IMG/VR virus record: IMGVR_UViG_3300009425_000015
Span: 1-64,000 of that record
DNA from: a virus
Strand: one strand, 5' to 3'
DNA: 64,000 nt
Shown: in pieces, positions 6,535 through 14,101 of the stretch
Layout of the letters: each line of letters starts with the position of its first letter
How positions within the stretch are numbered: position 1 is the first letter of the stretch
Made by a program: the position numbers and the translations under genes
Notes under the pieces: generated by a model
What the model was told of the DNA's origin: nothing
Databases searched by the model: none
The model's input: the letters and a program-made list of their open reading frames with translations, nothing else

Positions 6535-6563
6535 ATTATACGAAACAGAATCGAGAAAGTCAA
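6535..6563 (-). promoter_or_regulatory. Cassette promoter TTGACT-17-TATAAT
   Basis: -35 at 6558-6563, -10 at 6535-6540. The upstream block ATTGAGGTTTTACGATTAAT (6574-6593) and downstream TTGCAGAAGTCGAG are conserved. Confidence 0.75.
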
Positions 6564-6598
6564 CGTGTTTTTCAATTAATCGTAAAACCTCAATGATT

Positions 6599-6838
6599 CT
6601 AGCCGTTTGAATTTCTCTTTCTTTTTGATACCGTACAATCTTTAAGGTATATTAGGCAACTATACAGAGTCTTTATCACGCCAGCGTCCACCACTGCCAA
6701 CTCTATAGTCGGATTTTCTTGAGGATGAGTATCACAGGCGTCGCCGACGGTTACGACAAACGCTGTCTTCTTATTCCACCATACGGAAGGCACCCTCTTA
6801 TCTAAATATATCATATCGCCGACGTTCAGACTATTCAT
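6599..6838 (-). CDS. Small GD-type (SH3/KOW-like) protein
   Basis: A 79-residue protein beginning MNSLNVGDMIYLDKRVPSVW, a member by pattern of the GDLV-like group scattered through the window. The ATG overlaps the final codons of the upstream gene (GATGAATAG). Confidence 0.5.
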   Translation of the reverse strand: MNSLNVGDMIYLDKRVPSVWWNKKTAFVVTVGDACDTHPQENPTIELAVVDAGVIKTLYSCLIYLKDCTVSKRKRNSNG

Positions 6839-6974
6839 CGCTCAATACCTTGTGCTTGATTTTTCGAGTATACTTCGCCTTATCCCTATGAACCTTAACG
6901 CCCCCACCATGCCGCTTTTGCAACGCGCTGGCGAAAGGGTTCCTGGCAGAAATGTATTTTCTTGTACGGCTCAT
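6831..6974 (-). CDS. 47-residue basic conserved phage protein
   Basis: The frame has GAGGA before the ATG (6972-6974) and overlaps both neighbours (ATGA at its start, ATGAATAG at its end). The product is very basic and contains RNPFASALQKRHGGGVKVHR. The pattern RNPxAxAL followed by Lys/Arg is typical of a small protein found in many tailed phages, of unknown function and possibly nucleic-acid binding. Confidence 0.6.
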   Translation of the reverse strand: MSRTRKYISARNPFASALQKRHGGGVKVHRDKAKYTRKIKHKVLSDE

Positions 6975-7156
6975 TTTGTTTCCTCAGTCGTTCGCTCATA
7001 TGGTGCGGTATAAGTGCGCTGTATACCGTCCCGGCATAACGACGCGGCTAGCTGCACTCGAGTTATTCCCTCTTGCGCCTCTTCATGCGTATCGTAAGCA
7101 CCGAATCTTTCTGTGCCGTACTCCTCAGAATAACTGTCAAAATACCATTCTGTCAT
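6971..7156 (-). CDS. Hypothetical small protein
   Basis: A 61-residue protein starting MTEWYFDSYSEEYG, with AAGGG upstream of the ATG. Function unknown. It is the first gene after a long leader that contains a 13-bp inverted repeat (7200-7257). Confidence 0.55.
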   Translation of the reverse strand: MTEWYFDSYSEEYGTERFGAYDTHEEAQEGITRVQLAASLCRDGIQRTYTAPYERTTEETK

Positions 7157-7199
7157 TTTTCTACCCTTGTCGTCATTTTCTTCGTTTTTCCATGAAAGT

Positions 7200-7257
7200 G
7201 GCGAAACGCTGCCACGGCATTAAATACCTAAACACCACGTCTTAGCAGCGTTTCGCC
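7200..7257 (-). promoter_or_regulatory. 13-bp inverted repeat in a 5' leader
   Basis: GGCGAAACGCTGC (7200-7212) and its exact inverted copy (7245-7257) flank a 32-base loop. The structure begins a few bases after the predicted transcription start of the promoter at 7271-7299 and ends about 45 bases before gene 6971-7156. Two very short frames (MEKRRK and MTTRVEK) follow in the leader. It could stabilise the mRNA or regulate translation. Confidence 0.55.
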
Positions 7258-7270
7258 AATTGATAACTAT

Positions 7271-7299
7271 ATTATACGAAACAAAGGATTCAAAGTCAA
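7271..7299 (-). promoter_or_regulatory. Sigma70-like promoter TTGACT-17-TATAAT
   Basis: -35 at 7294-7299 and -10 at 7271-7276 on the minus strand, both consensus-like. Drives the group 6599-7156. The start of transcript differs from the other cassettes. Confidence 0.7.
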
Positions 7300-7314
7300 G
7301 AAGAAAATGAAAAA

Positions 7315-7575
7315 CTAAACAATTTCAATCTCTTTGCCTCCTAGTGAGTAAGACATGTCAAAATCTAAATTTGCCGAAGCTTCATTGTATTTTGCGTTAG
7401 GGACTAGCAAGACTAACTGTTCTAAAGTGTCTTGCATTACTACGACAACAGCACACGCATGATACGACTCTATATCGTCGCCAGAAGAAATTTCTTTCTC
7501 CTTGATTACAAGCCCGGTTCTTCGTACACCTTCCTCATCAAATTTAATCATTTTTCCTAACATGCTTAAGCCCAT
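7315..7575 (-). CDS. Hypothetical small beta-rich protein
   Basis: An 86-residue protein of unknown function. It overlaps the end of 7566-7910. The start at 7573-7575 follows AAGAAGAG; a later ATG (MIKFDEEGV) preceded by AGGA is also possible. Confidence 0.5.
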   Translation of the reverse strand: MGLSMLGKMIKFDEEGVRRTGLVIKEKEISSGDDIESYHACAVVVVMQDTLEQLVLLVPNAKYNEASANLDFDMSYSLGGKEIEIV

Positions 7576-7910
7576 GATACTCTTCTTTCTACATATAAGT
7601 TGAAGCGGCATACGTCACCGACAGTCTCGACATCAGCGTAATCCTCGCCGAGTCTGACATATCCGTACGCCATGTCGGGTAAGCTAGCTAGAAAAGCTGT
7701 CATTGCACCGATCCCGTGATACCCTTCGTACCATTTAACATCAATCCATTCATATACCGTGAATTCATGCTCATCGCCTTGGCAAGAGTGCATGCATGAT
7801 TCATTAAGCAATTCAAGCAAATAATTATCCGAAGATAGAGATATTAAAGCATGCATAGACGCTATAGCGTGACTATCCATCGCAATATAAACTTCTGAAC
7901 GGTATCCCAT
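7566..7910 (-). CDS. Conserved phage protein of the MGYRSEV type
   Basis: A 114-residue protein starting MGYRSEVYIAM. This opening is shared by a widespread family of small phage proteins of unknown function. The sequence has a Trp/Tyr-rich middle (YEWIDVKWYEGYHGIG) and no membrane segment. Confidence 0.6.
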   Translation of the reverse strand: MGYRSEVYIAMDSHAIASMHALISLSSDNYLLELLNESCMHSCQGDEHEFTVYEWIDVKWYEGYHGIGAMTAFLASLPDMAYGYVRLGEDYADVETVGDVCRFNLYVERRVSWA

Positions 7911-7917
7911 AGAATTC

Positions 7918-8019
7918 TCACATGCTTTTAGGTATGATTAGCGGTGCTACGAAAACGGCAGCAACCAAGACAACGCCACCTAGCACGCAGATTGTCGCGA
8001 CTAGGACAGACTTAATCAA
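7918..8019 (-). CDS. 33-residue membrane peptide, TTG start
   Basis: Starts at TTG (8017-8019), with GGAG six bases upstream, overlapping the last codons of 8012-8212. Residues 4-27 are one hydrophobic helix (SVLVATICVLGGVVLVAAVF). Function unknown. Confidence 0.5.
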   Translation of the reverse strand: MIKSVLVATICVLGGVVLVAAVFVAPLIIPKSM

Positions 8020-8212
8020 TCTCTTCTCCGAAAATATCCTCCGATGGTGTCGATACCCACCCATAACTAATTAATGCCTTTGCTGTCCTACCGTAAGAGC
8101 CTTGTAACTTCCAGGCTAGTCCGGTATCCACTAAGTCTTGGAAAAATTCAATAGTTTCATCCTCTGTCATTTCCCCCAATTCATAACGTGCAATACTATT
8201 CATTTGACTCAC
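8012..8212 (-). CDS. Conserved small phage protein (DTGLAWxLQGxYGR type)
   Basis: A 66-residue protein with the motif LVDTGLAWKLQGSYGRTAKA. The pattern is shared by many short phage proteins of unknown role. It starts with GTG, with GGAG seven bases before, and overlaps the end of 8196-8384. Confidence 0.6.
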   Translation of the reverse strand: MSQMNSIARYELGEMTEDETIEFFQDLVDTGLAWKLQGSYGRTAKALISYGWVSTPSEDIFGEEID

Positions 8213-8384
8213 TGGTACTCTCCTTCAATTTTCTCTCAATTCTTATTTCTGTCATTCTCTCAATAACTGCTAGTCTGTAATCAGTTTCTAAAGAATCTAA
8301 CATTTCTCGTCTTTTGCCCTTTGACATGTCCACCCACAGCCTCGCAAGCCTTCGAGCAGATGCCATTGTGTACCGACTGTTCAT
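8196..8384 (-). CDS. Hypothetical helical Arg-rich protein
   Basis: A 62-residue helical protein rich in Arg and Glu. Start at 8382-8384 supported by AAAGG. It follows tRNA-Lys by about 45 bases. Confidence 0.5.
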   Translation of the reverse strand: MNSRYTMASARRLARLWVDMSKGKRREMLDSLETDYRLAVIERMTEIRIERKLKESTSESNE

Positions 8385-8429
8385 TATTCTAGCCTTTCTC
8401 AATATTATAGTTTCTTTCGTTGTAATGTG

Positions 8430-8502
8430 TGGAGCATCCGAGAATCGAACTCGGAACCAGCGGATTAAAAGTCCGATGCGCTACCAATTGCGCCAATGCT
8501 CC
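8430..8502 (-). tRNA. tRNA-Lys (anticodon TTT)
   Basis: On the minus strand the sequence folds as a 73-nt cloverleaf. The acceptor stem is GGAGCAT/ATGCTCC, the anticodon loop CTTTTAA gives anticodon TTT, the T-arm is CCGAGTTCGATTCTCGG, and the discriminator base is A. CCA is not encoded. It reads AAA/AAG, codons used heavily in this AT-leaning region. Confidence 0.93.
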
Positions 8503-8580
8503 AATGTTCTACTAGAATCCTGAACGACATGCCTCATCATGACTCACTGTTTTTTTTCGCCTCCTTCCTTGCTTGCCTAT

Positions 8581-8609
8581 ATATACTATCAAGCTTTTTT
8601 CTAAAAATC
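8581..8609 (-). promoter_or_regulatory. Possible promoter upstream of tRNA-Lys
   Basis: A TTGATT hexamer (8604-8609) with a TA-rich -10 region (8581-8588, GTATAT or similar) 15-17 bases downstream on the minus strand. Weak, but well placed about 80 bases before the tRNA. Confidence 0.35.
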
Positions 8610-8790
8610 AAGTCTTTTTTTGATTTTCTTTAATTCCCCTTTGGATCCAATAGTCTAACAGCCTTTCTCTTGTGCGCGTGATAATACCTTCTTTGTATGG
8701 TATGCCCCCACCAGACGCAGGGGGTATACGAACAATCCCCCACGTAGCATCAAAATCTGTCCAATCTCTATCATCCTCCATCGTTGGCAA
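8608..8790 (-). CDS. Hypothetical small protein
   Basis: A 60-residue protein of unknown function, mostly polar, with a Gly-rich stretch PPASGGGIPY. It overlaps the end of gene 8771-8947. Confidence 0.45.
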   Translation of the reverse strand: MPTMEDDRDWTDFDATWGIVRIPPASGGGIPYKEGIITRTRERLLDYWIQRGIKENQKKT

Positions 8791-8947
8791 CCTTTCTTAG
8801 ATAATTGGTGCTCACCACCCATTCATTTCCTGTATTCGTCCTAACAACTGCGCGGGGGGTGCCAAGATTACAATAAAACCCTACAATAACCCCCTCGATA
8901 TTATTTTTGTGTGTGATTATTACTCTATCATCTTTCCTTAGAATCAC
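8771..8947 (-). CDS. Small SH3/KOW-like protein, GTG start
   Basis: 58 residues. The GTG at 8945-8947 overlaps the TAG of the upstream gene and is preceded by GGGGAGG at ideal distance, so I prefer it to an earlier start. The pattern KDDRVIITHKNNIEGVIVG followed by beta-type residues resembles the GDLV family. Confidence 0.5.
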   Translation of the reverse strand: MILRKDDRVIITHKNNIEGVIVGFYCNLGTPRAVVRTNTGNEWVVSTNYLRKVANDGG

Positions 8948-9156
8948 TAAGTACCTCCCCGTCTTTCGATAACTCGGAATTGACGGGGGGTGTACCCCCA
9001 CCAATGACTATAGTCATACGGTTTTCCACTTTGCCATTTGACGTACACTTTTGAGTGAAAATCCCACCCTAGCTCGTCCTCTATTCTTGCGATAATGCCA
9101 AGAAATATACAATTGTGATGCGCGCAGTGACTCTTAACCAAGTCTCCAACCTTCAC
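8947..9156 (-). CDS. MKVGDLV-family protein
   Basis: A 69-residue protein starting MKVGDLVKSHCAHHNCIFLG, with a GTG start codon. It is an outlying member of the family that forms the tandem array at 14.5-20.2 kb, but its junctions with neighbours lack the ISESR overlap. A small SH3-like barrel is inferred. Confidence 0.55.
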   Translation of the reverse strand: MKVGDLVKSHCAHHNCIFLGIIARIEDELGWDFHSKVYVKWQSGKPYDYSHWWGYTPRQFRVIERRGGT

Positions 9157-9443
9157 TCTTTGCCCTTGGTAAGTGGGAAAGGCACAAGGTTATTAATAGC
9201 TTTCTGGCTTCCCCCTCTGTCAGACAACCTCCACATGACTTTGCCAGTGTCACTATATGCTCCCTTAACACGCCCCTCGCAAACAAGCTGAATCAAAGCT
9301 ATAAACAAGTCATTGCTTTTCTGATCCTCCATGGATCCACTAGCATAGTGCTCCATCAGGGCATGCAGAATTTTGACGCCTTGTCCCAACACATTGCAGC
9401 GCAATTCTTTCTCTGTAGGAGTGTTATCAAAGTGTTTCTCCAT
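9153..9443 (-). CDS. Hypothetical protein
   Basis: A 96-residue, mainly helical protein. A possible winged-helix-like layout (helices, then GKVMWRLSDRG) cannot be confirmed by eye. It overlaps the downstream gene by four bases. Confidence 0.5.
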   Translation of the reverse strand: MEKHFDNTPTEKELRCNVLGQGVKILHALMEHYASGSMEDQKSNDLFIALIQLVCEGRVKGAYSDTGKVMWRLSDRGGSQKAINNLVPFPLTKGKE

Positions 9444-9444
9444 A

Positions 9445-9696
9445 TTACGTACTCTCTCTTTTTTTATTGATAATTATCAGCCATTCGTCACGAGGTTCTG
9501 CGTAGTAGTCTATTTCCTCTATAAATACTAGATGCTTGACTACCCTCGTTCTGCTATTGTAGCTACCTTCCTCCTTATCGACACTATAGGGACGAATGAC
9601 AACTGCCCTCATCCCTTTGGCGTTATTATGAAAAACATCATAATCGTGAGTTATCTCAACAATCATACCTTTTTCTATTACTCTCTCTGACGGCAT
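9445..9696 (-). CDS. Small SH3/KOW-like protein
   Basis: An 83-residue protein with KGMIVEITHDYDVFHNNAKG followed by a beta-rich stretch (MRAVVIRPY). The layout fits the same small-barrel group as the GDLV proteins. Function unknown. Confidence 0.5.
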   Translation of the reverse strand: MPSERVIEKGMIVEITHDYDVFHNNAKGMRAVVIRPYSVDKEEGSYNSRTRVVKHLVFIEEIDYYAEPRDEWLIIINKKREST

Positions 9697-9730
9697 ATGC
9701 TAGCCTCACTCATTAAATTTATGTGATATA

Positions 9731-10972
9731 TCACATGTCTTTATCTGGAATTGCTATTATGCGCTCATTTGTTGAAAAGTACGGACGTTTAGCATATTCC
9801 TCCGTCGTAATCCACATTCTCTGAGGCTTTGACGGTACAGGTTTAGGTGCCATCAAGTCAGTGAGAATGATATGTCCGTCAAAGTTTCTAGCGTTAACCC
9901 ACAAGGAGGGAGCATCGAAGCAAGTGCCGCCGCAACTAACTCGCTCCCATGTGCGGCGTTCGCCTTTCTTCCACACATATACCTTGTCTTCTGCAACCTG
10001 AGTATCGAAAGGAATTACCGTAAAGGTGGCAATGCTGGATAATTTATTCAACTCTGCGAAAAATGATGCCAGCATTCGATTACTCACAGAACCCGACTGA
10101 TCGATAGAAATAGCAACTCTGGCAACCCTATCAGACTTTTTACCAGAGTGAATATACGGATACCTACGGTTAATCCGTCTGATACTGGATTTGCGGTTTG
10201 CTTTCTGTGACGTCTTTATAAAGTATCGGAGTGTCTTTTTCCAATCAATGACACTCCGTAAACCCTTCATTATGTCTTCTCGGACAGATGCAGATACCGT
10301 ACCCCAACTGTTTGCCTTGGCAGCCTCTTCACTCGCCTGACGTACCACGTCCTTGAGTCTTTCTTTGGCTATCTCCTTCGTATCATTTGAAGCGTCTGCC
10401 CACATAGAATGCTCGTCAAGAGAGTCATAGTCTTCTATGGACGGTGATGGCTTCCCCGACGAGTCGCCTTCTTTTCCGTGTTCGGGCTTCGCGGGTGGTG
10501 CTGGCATATTCTTCATATACCATTCTGCACTCTTGCCAGACGGCAATTGCTCGAAGGGACTACCTAATACTCCAGGCTTGCAGCACCCTTCTGGCAAATT
10601 ATGTAAATGAGAGTTGATAGACAAATCTGTAGCAATATTCCACATTTTTGACATTTTTGCGCCTCCATCAACGAACGGCAGCCTGTCAGTTACATGCAGG
10701 AATACAATATGGTAAAATTCGTGTTTAAGTACATCCTTTTTCTCATCATCCGTCAACTGGGCGAAAAAATCTGGGTTATATAGCATCTCGAATTGAGCGC
10801 TCGTTGGGTTGACGCAAACCCCGGCAGTGGGTATGCTTTTACTTGGGCGTTTATCAACGCGCCGGGATATTGCTGCGAAAAATGGCTCATCCATGAGAAG
10901 GCGTGCCATGTGCAGGTTTAAGTCAAAGGCGCGAGGCTTAGAGACTTCCACTTCTTGTTGAATCCGAGACAT
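9731..10972 (-). CDS. VWA-domain protein with N-terminal HExxH metallopeptidase-like domain
   Basis: A 413-residue protein. The N-terminal part carries HEFYH (residues 84-88), a zinc metallopeptidase-type motif. The C-terminal part is a VWA-like domain with a complete MIDAS set: DQSGS near residue 290, then a GGTCF threonine and an ILTDL aspartate. This matches the family in which a putative metallopeptidase domain precedes a CoxE-like VWA domain. Such proteins usually pair with a MoxR-type AAA ATPase, and one is encoded immediately upstream (11143-12207). Together they may remodel or mature a protein complex. The target is unknown. GAGGT lies before the ATG. Confidence 0.8.
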   Translation of the reverse strand: MSRIQQEVEVSKPRAFDLNLHMARLLMDEPFFAAISRRVDKRPSKSIPTAGVCVNPTSAQFEMLYNPDFFAQLTDDEKKDVLKHEFYHIVFLHVTDRLPFVDGGAKMSKMWNIATDLSINSHLHNLPEGCCKPGVLGSPFEQLPSGKSAEWYMKNMPAPPAKPEHGKEGDSSGKPSPSIEDYDSLDEHSMWADASNDTKEIAKERLKDVVRQASEEAAKANSWGTVSASVREDIMKGLRSVIDWKKTLRYFIKTSQKANRKSSIRRINRRYPYIHSGKKSDRVARVAISIDQSGSVSNRMLASFFAELNKLSSIATFTVIPFDTQVAEDKVYVWKKGERRTWERVSCGGTCFDAPSLWVNARNFDGHIILTDLMAPKPVPSKPQRMWITTEEYAKRPYFSTNERIIAIPDKDM

Positions 10973-11150
10973 AGTAACACCTCAATTTTTTCGTTTTAAT
11001 TTTCTCATCTCTTACACAAAGTATATCCTCATTATACAATTGTGTCAATAGAAAAGCGCCGTTATTATTTAATTTCCTGTAAGCAGGAGTACCAACAACG
11101 CAACCAACCAGCGAAGAAACCAAGAGACATACGATGAATAATCTAATCAT
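10938..11150 (-). CDS. Small lipoprotein between MoxR and VWA genes
   Basis: 70 residues starting MIRLFIVCLLVSSLVGCVVG, a typical lipoprotein signal with lipobox LVGC (Cys at residue 16). The remaining 54 residues are polar. It overlaps the end of the MoxR gene and the start of the VWA gene, so it is in the same operon and may anchor or partner them. A role as an outer-membrane spanin component is another possibility. Confidence 0.55.
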   Translation of the reverse strand: MIRLFIVCLLVSSLVGCVVGTPAYRKLNNNGAFLLTQLYNEDILCVRDEKIKTKKLRCYYVSDSTRSGSL

Positions 11151-12207
11151 CAGTATCGCCTGCCAAGATTGTAACGATATAATCACTAACAGAACTACCG
11201 TCTACCTCTGCCTGGTGGAGCTTAATAGTATTATTAATATCACCAGCACCTAACACTGTCCACATTTTCATCGCAACCTCTGAAGGTAATGTTAGAAAAT
11301 ATCTGGCTAGATTGTTAACGTGCTCTTGAGGAAGCTCATCAGCAAAAGTATTTGCTCCAGCGAATTTATCAACGATGGCAGTGTGTTCATTAATTCCGAA
11401 GTTGGCTGTTCTTTCAATTTCACCCTTGATTAAAATATCCTCTACTGACACTTGCCTGTCATAAGTCGCAACAAAATCGTTAAACGATACGGCAGCCTCA
11501 AAGCCTACAAATGCGCTAGCGAGGGGATACAGCGGTGCTGTGGGTACCTCCCCATCCAACAGCTTAGAAGCGGTGAGACAGTCGCTTAAACGCTCCCACG
11601 AACGTCGTGAGGGGTATACCTTGTTTGGCTCAAAGTCATCGGAATGTTCTAGGTGGTTCCTATTGTGGTTAATAAAATCCCAGACTATAGTGTGGACTTT
11701 TCCACTAGCCCAAGTCATCCAGTCCTCTAACGAAGGTTCGATGTCAAAAACAGTCCACCTGTCTAATTCAGCAGGATCCATCTCGCCGACTTGGTATTGA
11801 GCACTGTGTTCTCCACCATTAACAGCAGCGAATACTAGCGTATCCTTATGCAGCGTGTGCCCATTCAACTTGCGACTATCTGTAAGCTCAAATATACCCT
11901 GGCGAACCTCCAGCGTTGCCCTGTCAACTTCGTCAAGAAAGAGAACCACCGGATTATCGCATGCTTGTTTGAACCAATCAGGCGGATTAAACTGTGTGCT
12001 GTTACCTTTCACCGAAGGAAGTCCAACCAGATCGCCTTCAGTCATCTGAGAAGCTCGGCGCTCAACGAGATTCATGCCGATTCGTTCGGCTGTTTGATAT
12101 ACCACTGTAGATTTGCCTATACCATGCCGCCCTCGCAAAAGGACTGGCTTGCGTACCGCAGTCACGTAATCCACAATTTCAGAAAAAGTCTTAAAGTCAA
12201 CTGCCAT
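11143..12207 (-). CDS. MoxR-type AAA+ ATPase
   Basis: A 354-residue ATPase with Walker A GRHGIGKS (near residue 27), Walker B VVLFLDEVD, a sensor-like AAVN and a downstream arginine (ELDRW). The order and spacing fit MoxR/RavA-type chaperone ATPases. These act with VWA proteins in metal insertion, complex assembly or peptidase control, and the VWA/HExxH gene is just downstream. TAGGAG lies seven bases upstream of the ATG. Confidence 0.85.
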   Translation of the reverse strand: MAVDFKTFSEIVDYVTAVRKPVLLRGRHGIGKSTVVYQTAERIGMNLVERRASQMTEGDLVGLPSVKGNSTQFNPPDWFKQACDNPVVLFLDEVDRATLEVRQGIFELTDSRKLNGHTLHKDTLVFAAVNGGEHSAQYQVGEMDPAELDRWTVFDIEPSLEDWMTWASGKVHTIVWDFINHNRNHLEHSDDFEPNKVYPSRRSWERLSDCLTASKLLDGEVPTAPLYPLASAFVGFEAAVSFNDFVATYDRQVSVEDILIKGEIERTANFGINEHTAIVDKFAGANTFADELPQEHVNNLARYFLTLPSEVAMKMWTVLGAGDINNTIKLHQAEVDGSSVSDYIVTILAGDTDD

Positions 12208-12312
12208 GATAAATCTCCTAAAGTAATTAGCAGTTAATGTTTCGTTCGATGTGTAAACATCTTCTCATAAGAAAAATAATTTGTCAAGAAAAAAATGAAA
12301 TATTTAATAGTT

Positions 12313-12921
12313 TTAACTACTTGGAGACTTCTTGCTGCTTAGTCTAACTAGCGCAAGTTTACCGTATTTGGCAGCAGCGAGGACGCTAGATGTGCTCATC
12401 ATAATCGCTAACTTCAATGAACAATTCGGATGATTTGCCAAATGTCGATAACTCCCTTCAGAGTGACGATGAATTCGCGGTTGAGCTGTGTTATCTTCAA
12501 AATCAAAATATGAATGCCAGATGTCCTCTAACACGTCAGGGGGTGTGTTCGTTGGTGCCGACTTGTCATGACACGCCCAATAATTCATTACGAAGGAATT
12601 CTGTACTCTCCAAAACCCTCCATATCTGCCGTGGGCGGTGGTCGTACTTGCTCCGGCAAAATACAACTCCCTTATCACAGCATAGTCTCGCAAAGCGCCG
12701 GTACCAACCATCGACCACTTAGCAAGCAGAGATTTTCCATCCAGTATAGCGTTCATAGCTTCAGTACATATGTCAGGACGTTCGGCTAGGTAGTATCTTG
12801 CCTGTAGGTGGGCATGTTTTGCAATCCATACTTGAATATCTTCATCACAATACTGGTTTTTTGCCAGGTTATTCCACTCAATCTTAGTCATTTTGTGGAT
12901 ATTTCGACGTAGGCTACTCAT
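12313..12921 (-). CDS. Hypothetical 202-residue protein
   Basis: Unrecognised. It is helical with several short repeats of the kind (H/N)-L-A-x-x-P and CSLKLAIMMSTSSVLAAAKYGKLA, which recall variant leucine-rich or HEAT-like helical repeats in bacteria, but the match is loose. Confidence 0.5.
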   Translation of the reverse strand: MSSLRRNIHKMTKIEWNNLAKNQYCDEDIQVWIAKHAHLQARYYLAERPDICTEAMNAILDGKSLLAKWSMVGTGALRDYAVIRELYFAGASTTTAHGRYGGFWRVQNSFVMNYWACHDKSAPTNTPPDVLEDIWHSYFDFEDNTAQPRIHRHSEGSYRHLANHPNCSLKLAIMMSTSSVLAAAKYGKLALVRLSSKKSPSS

Positions 12922-12943
12922 TCTTTAATTCCTCAATGTTGTC

Positions 12944-13063
12944 TTAAATATTTTCAATTGCCTCAATAATATCGTATCGCGTAAACCCCCAAGTAGCTGG
13001 AGGTAGGGACTCAATCTTTTCGATTTCTTTATCTATTATTGCAAATATTTCTTGTTTTGTCAA
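12944..13063 (-). CDS. Possible 39-residue protein, TTG start
   Basis: The frame begins TTG ACA and encodes TKQEIFAIIDKEIEKIESLP followed by a helix of similar type; the composition looks coding. The ribosome site is weak. The first bases also make a good promoter (TTGACA, 17 bases, AATAAT; 13035-13063) facing gene 12313-12921, so the region may serve both purposes or only one. Confidence 0.45.
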   Translation of the reverse strand: MTKQEIFAIIDKEIEKIESLPPATWGFTRYDIIEAIENI

Positions 13064-13091
13064 GGTATTTTTCTTTCATTCAATGTTATTT

Positions 13092-13430
13092 TCACCAACC
13101 GTAATCAGGGTAATCAGGTATGATAGGTTGAGTTTCTTCTTTTGTCTTTGTGCTGAACCTCTCATCATGAGCCTCAACAATGCAGATAGTCTCTATTACG
13201 ACGTCGCCTGAGTATCCCCCCCTATACACTCTCATCTTAGTGCCTCCGTTTAGGGTGATATAAGGATCCCTGTCTTTCACAAACTCAACAAAACTCTTTG
13301 CTGTAAATGTCTTAACGCCTCTTCCCGCGCCGTAGCGGCTGGCCTTTTTTTTCAAAGTAAATTTGCCACCCTCACACACGACACGCTTTCGTTCGTCTTC
13401 AGAGACTAAGTAAGAGATTGAAGCAATCAC
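13092..13430 (-). CDS. Hypothetical protein
   Basis: A 112-residue basic, beta-rich protein of unknown function, ending with a Pro/Tyr tail (PDYPDYGW). It overlaps the upstream gene by four bases (ATGA), so it belongs to the tightly coupled chain running from 14.7 kb downwards. Confidence 0.5.
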   Translation of the reverse strand: MIASISYLVSEDERKRVVCEGGKFTLKKKASRYGAGRGVKTFTAKSFVEFVKDRDPYITLNGGTKMRVYRGGYSGDVVIETICIVEAHDERFSTKTKEETQPIIPDYPDYGW

Positions 13431-14101
13431 TTTCTAATGCTTCGATGCTTTTTGATGTTTGCCTCAAGTATGTAATACTGACGTGCGGATCCGAAGGGGA
13501 GAACCTTGTATACCTTCGATCCCTTCTTCGCATGTCTGACTGGCAAGGCATTAACCTCTAGCACCACCGCAAGGGTGTCTGTTGCTGGGTTAAAATAACA
13601 ATTGTTGTTTTCGATATAAAATTCTTTAAGTGATTTTGCAGTCCTACGAAACTGTACTATATCTCCCTGCTGGAAGACAGGTTTGGAAAAATGAGCCTCT
13701 AAGATTTTCTCTGCATACTTGTTCTCGCATACGCTTCTATACTCTTTTTCGGGGGGGATATAACCGTATGGCGCGGCACTACCGAATTTGGTAGCATGCT
13801 CTGCTACCCGTTGGACAACAGCCGTGTAGTATCCTTCTTTTTTATAATATGACAACATAAGCGAGAAAGACTCCCTAACCTTCTCGTTCGTCATGAAGAA
13901 TCCTCGCCATCGCAACTTTTCTTCAAGTGCCGATGTGTTGTATCTTTTTTCAACCTGAGAAAGCACTTCAAGTTGGCGATCAGAAAGAGTGCCATGGCTG
14001 TTCGTATGGTGAAGTACGCTTTCTAAAAAGCCTCTATCCCACGGTTCCAGCGCGTTGTGCTCGACACCTGACAACAACTCTCTCATTCTTTCAATCTTCA
14101 T
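13427..14101 (-). CDS. Two-part protein with helical domain and GDIV barrel-like domain
   Basis: A 224-residue protein. The N-terminal 55 residues (LEPWDRGFLESVL...LSDRQLEVLSQVEKRY) resemble a short helical module (FLxSVLxx...LSxxQxxVL) common in phage proteins of unknown role. The C-terminal part starts FQQGDIVQFRRTAKS and looks like an enlarged member of the GDLV barrel group. Overlaps of four bases on both sides. Confidence 0.55.
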   Translation of the reverse strand: MKIERMRELLSGVEHNALEPWDRGFLESVLHHTNSHGTLSDRQLEVLSQVEKRYNTSALEEKLRWRGFFMTNEKVRESFSLMLSYYKKEGYYTAVVQRVAEHATKFGSAAPYGYIPPEKEYRSVCENKYAEKILEAHFSKPVFQQGDIVQFRRTAKSLKEFYIENNNCYFNPATDTLAVVLEVNALPVRHAKKGSKVYKVLPFGSARQYYILEANIKKHRSIRK

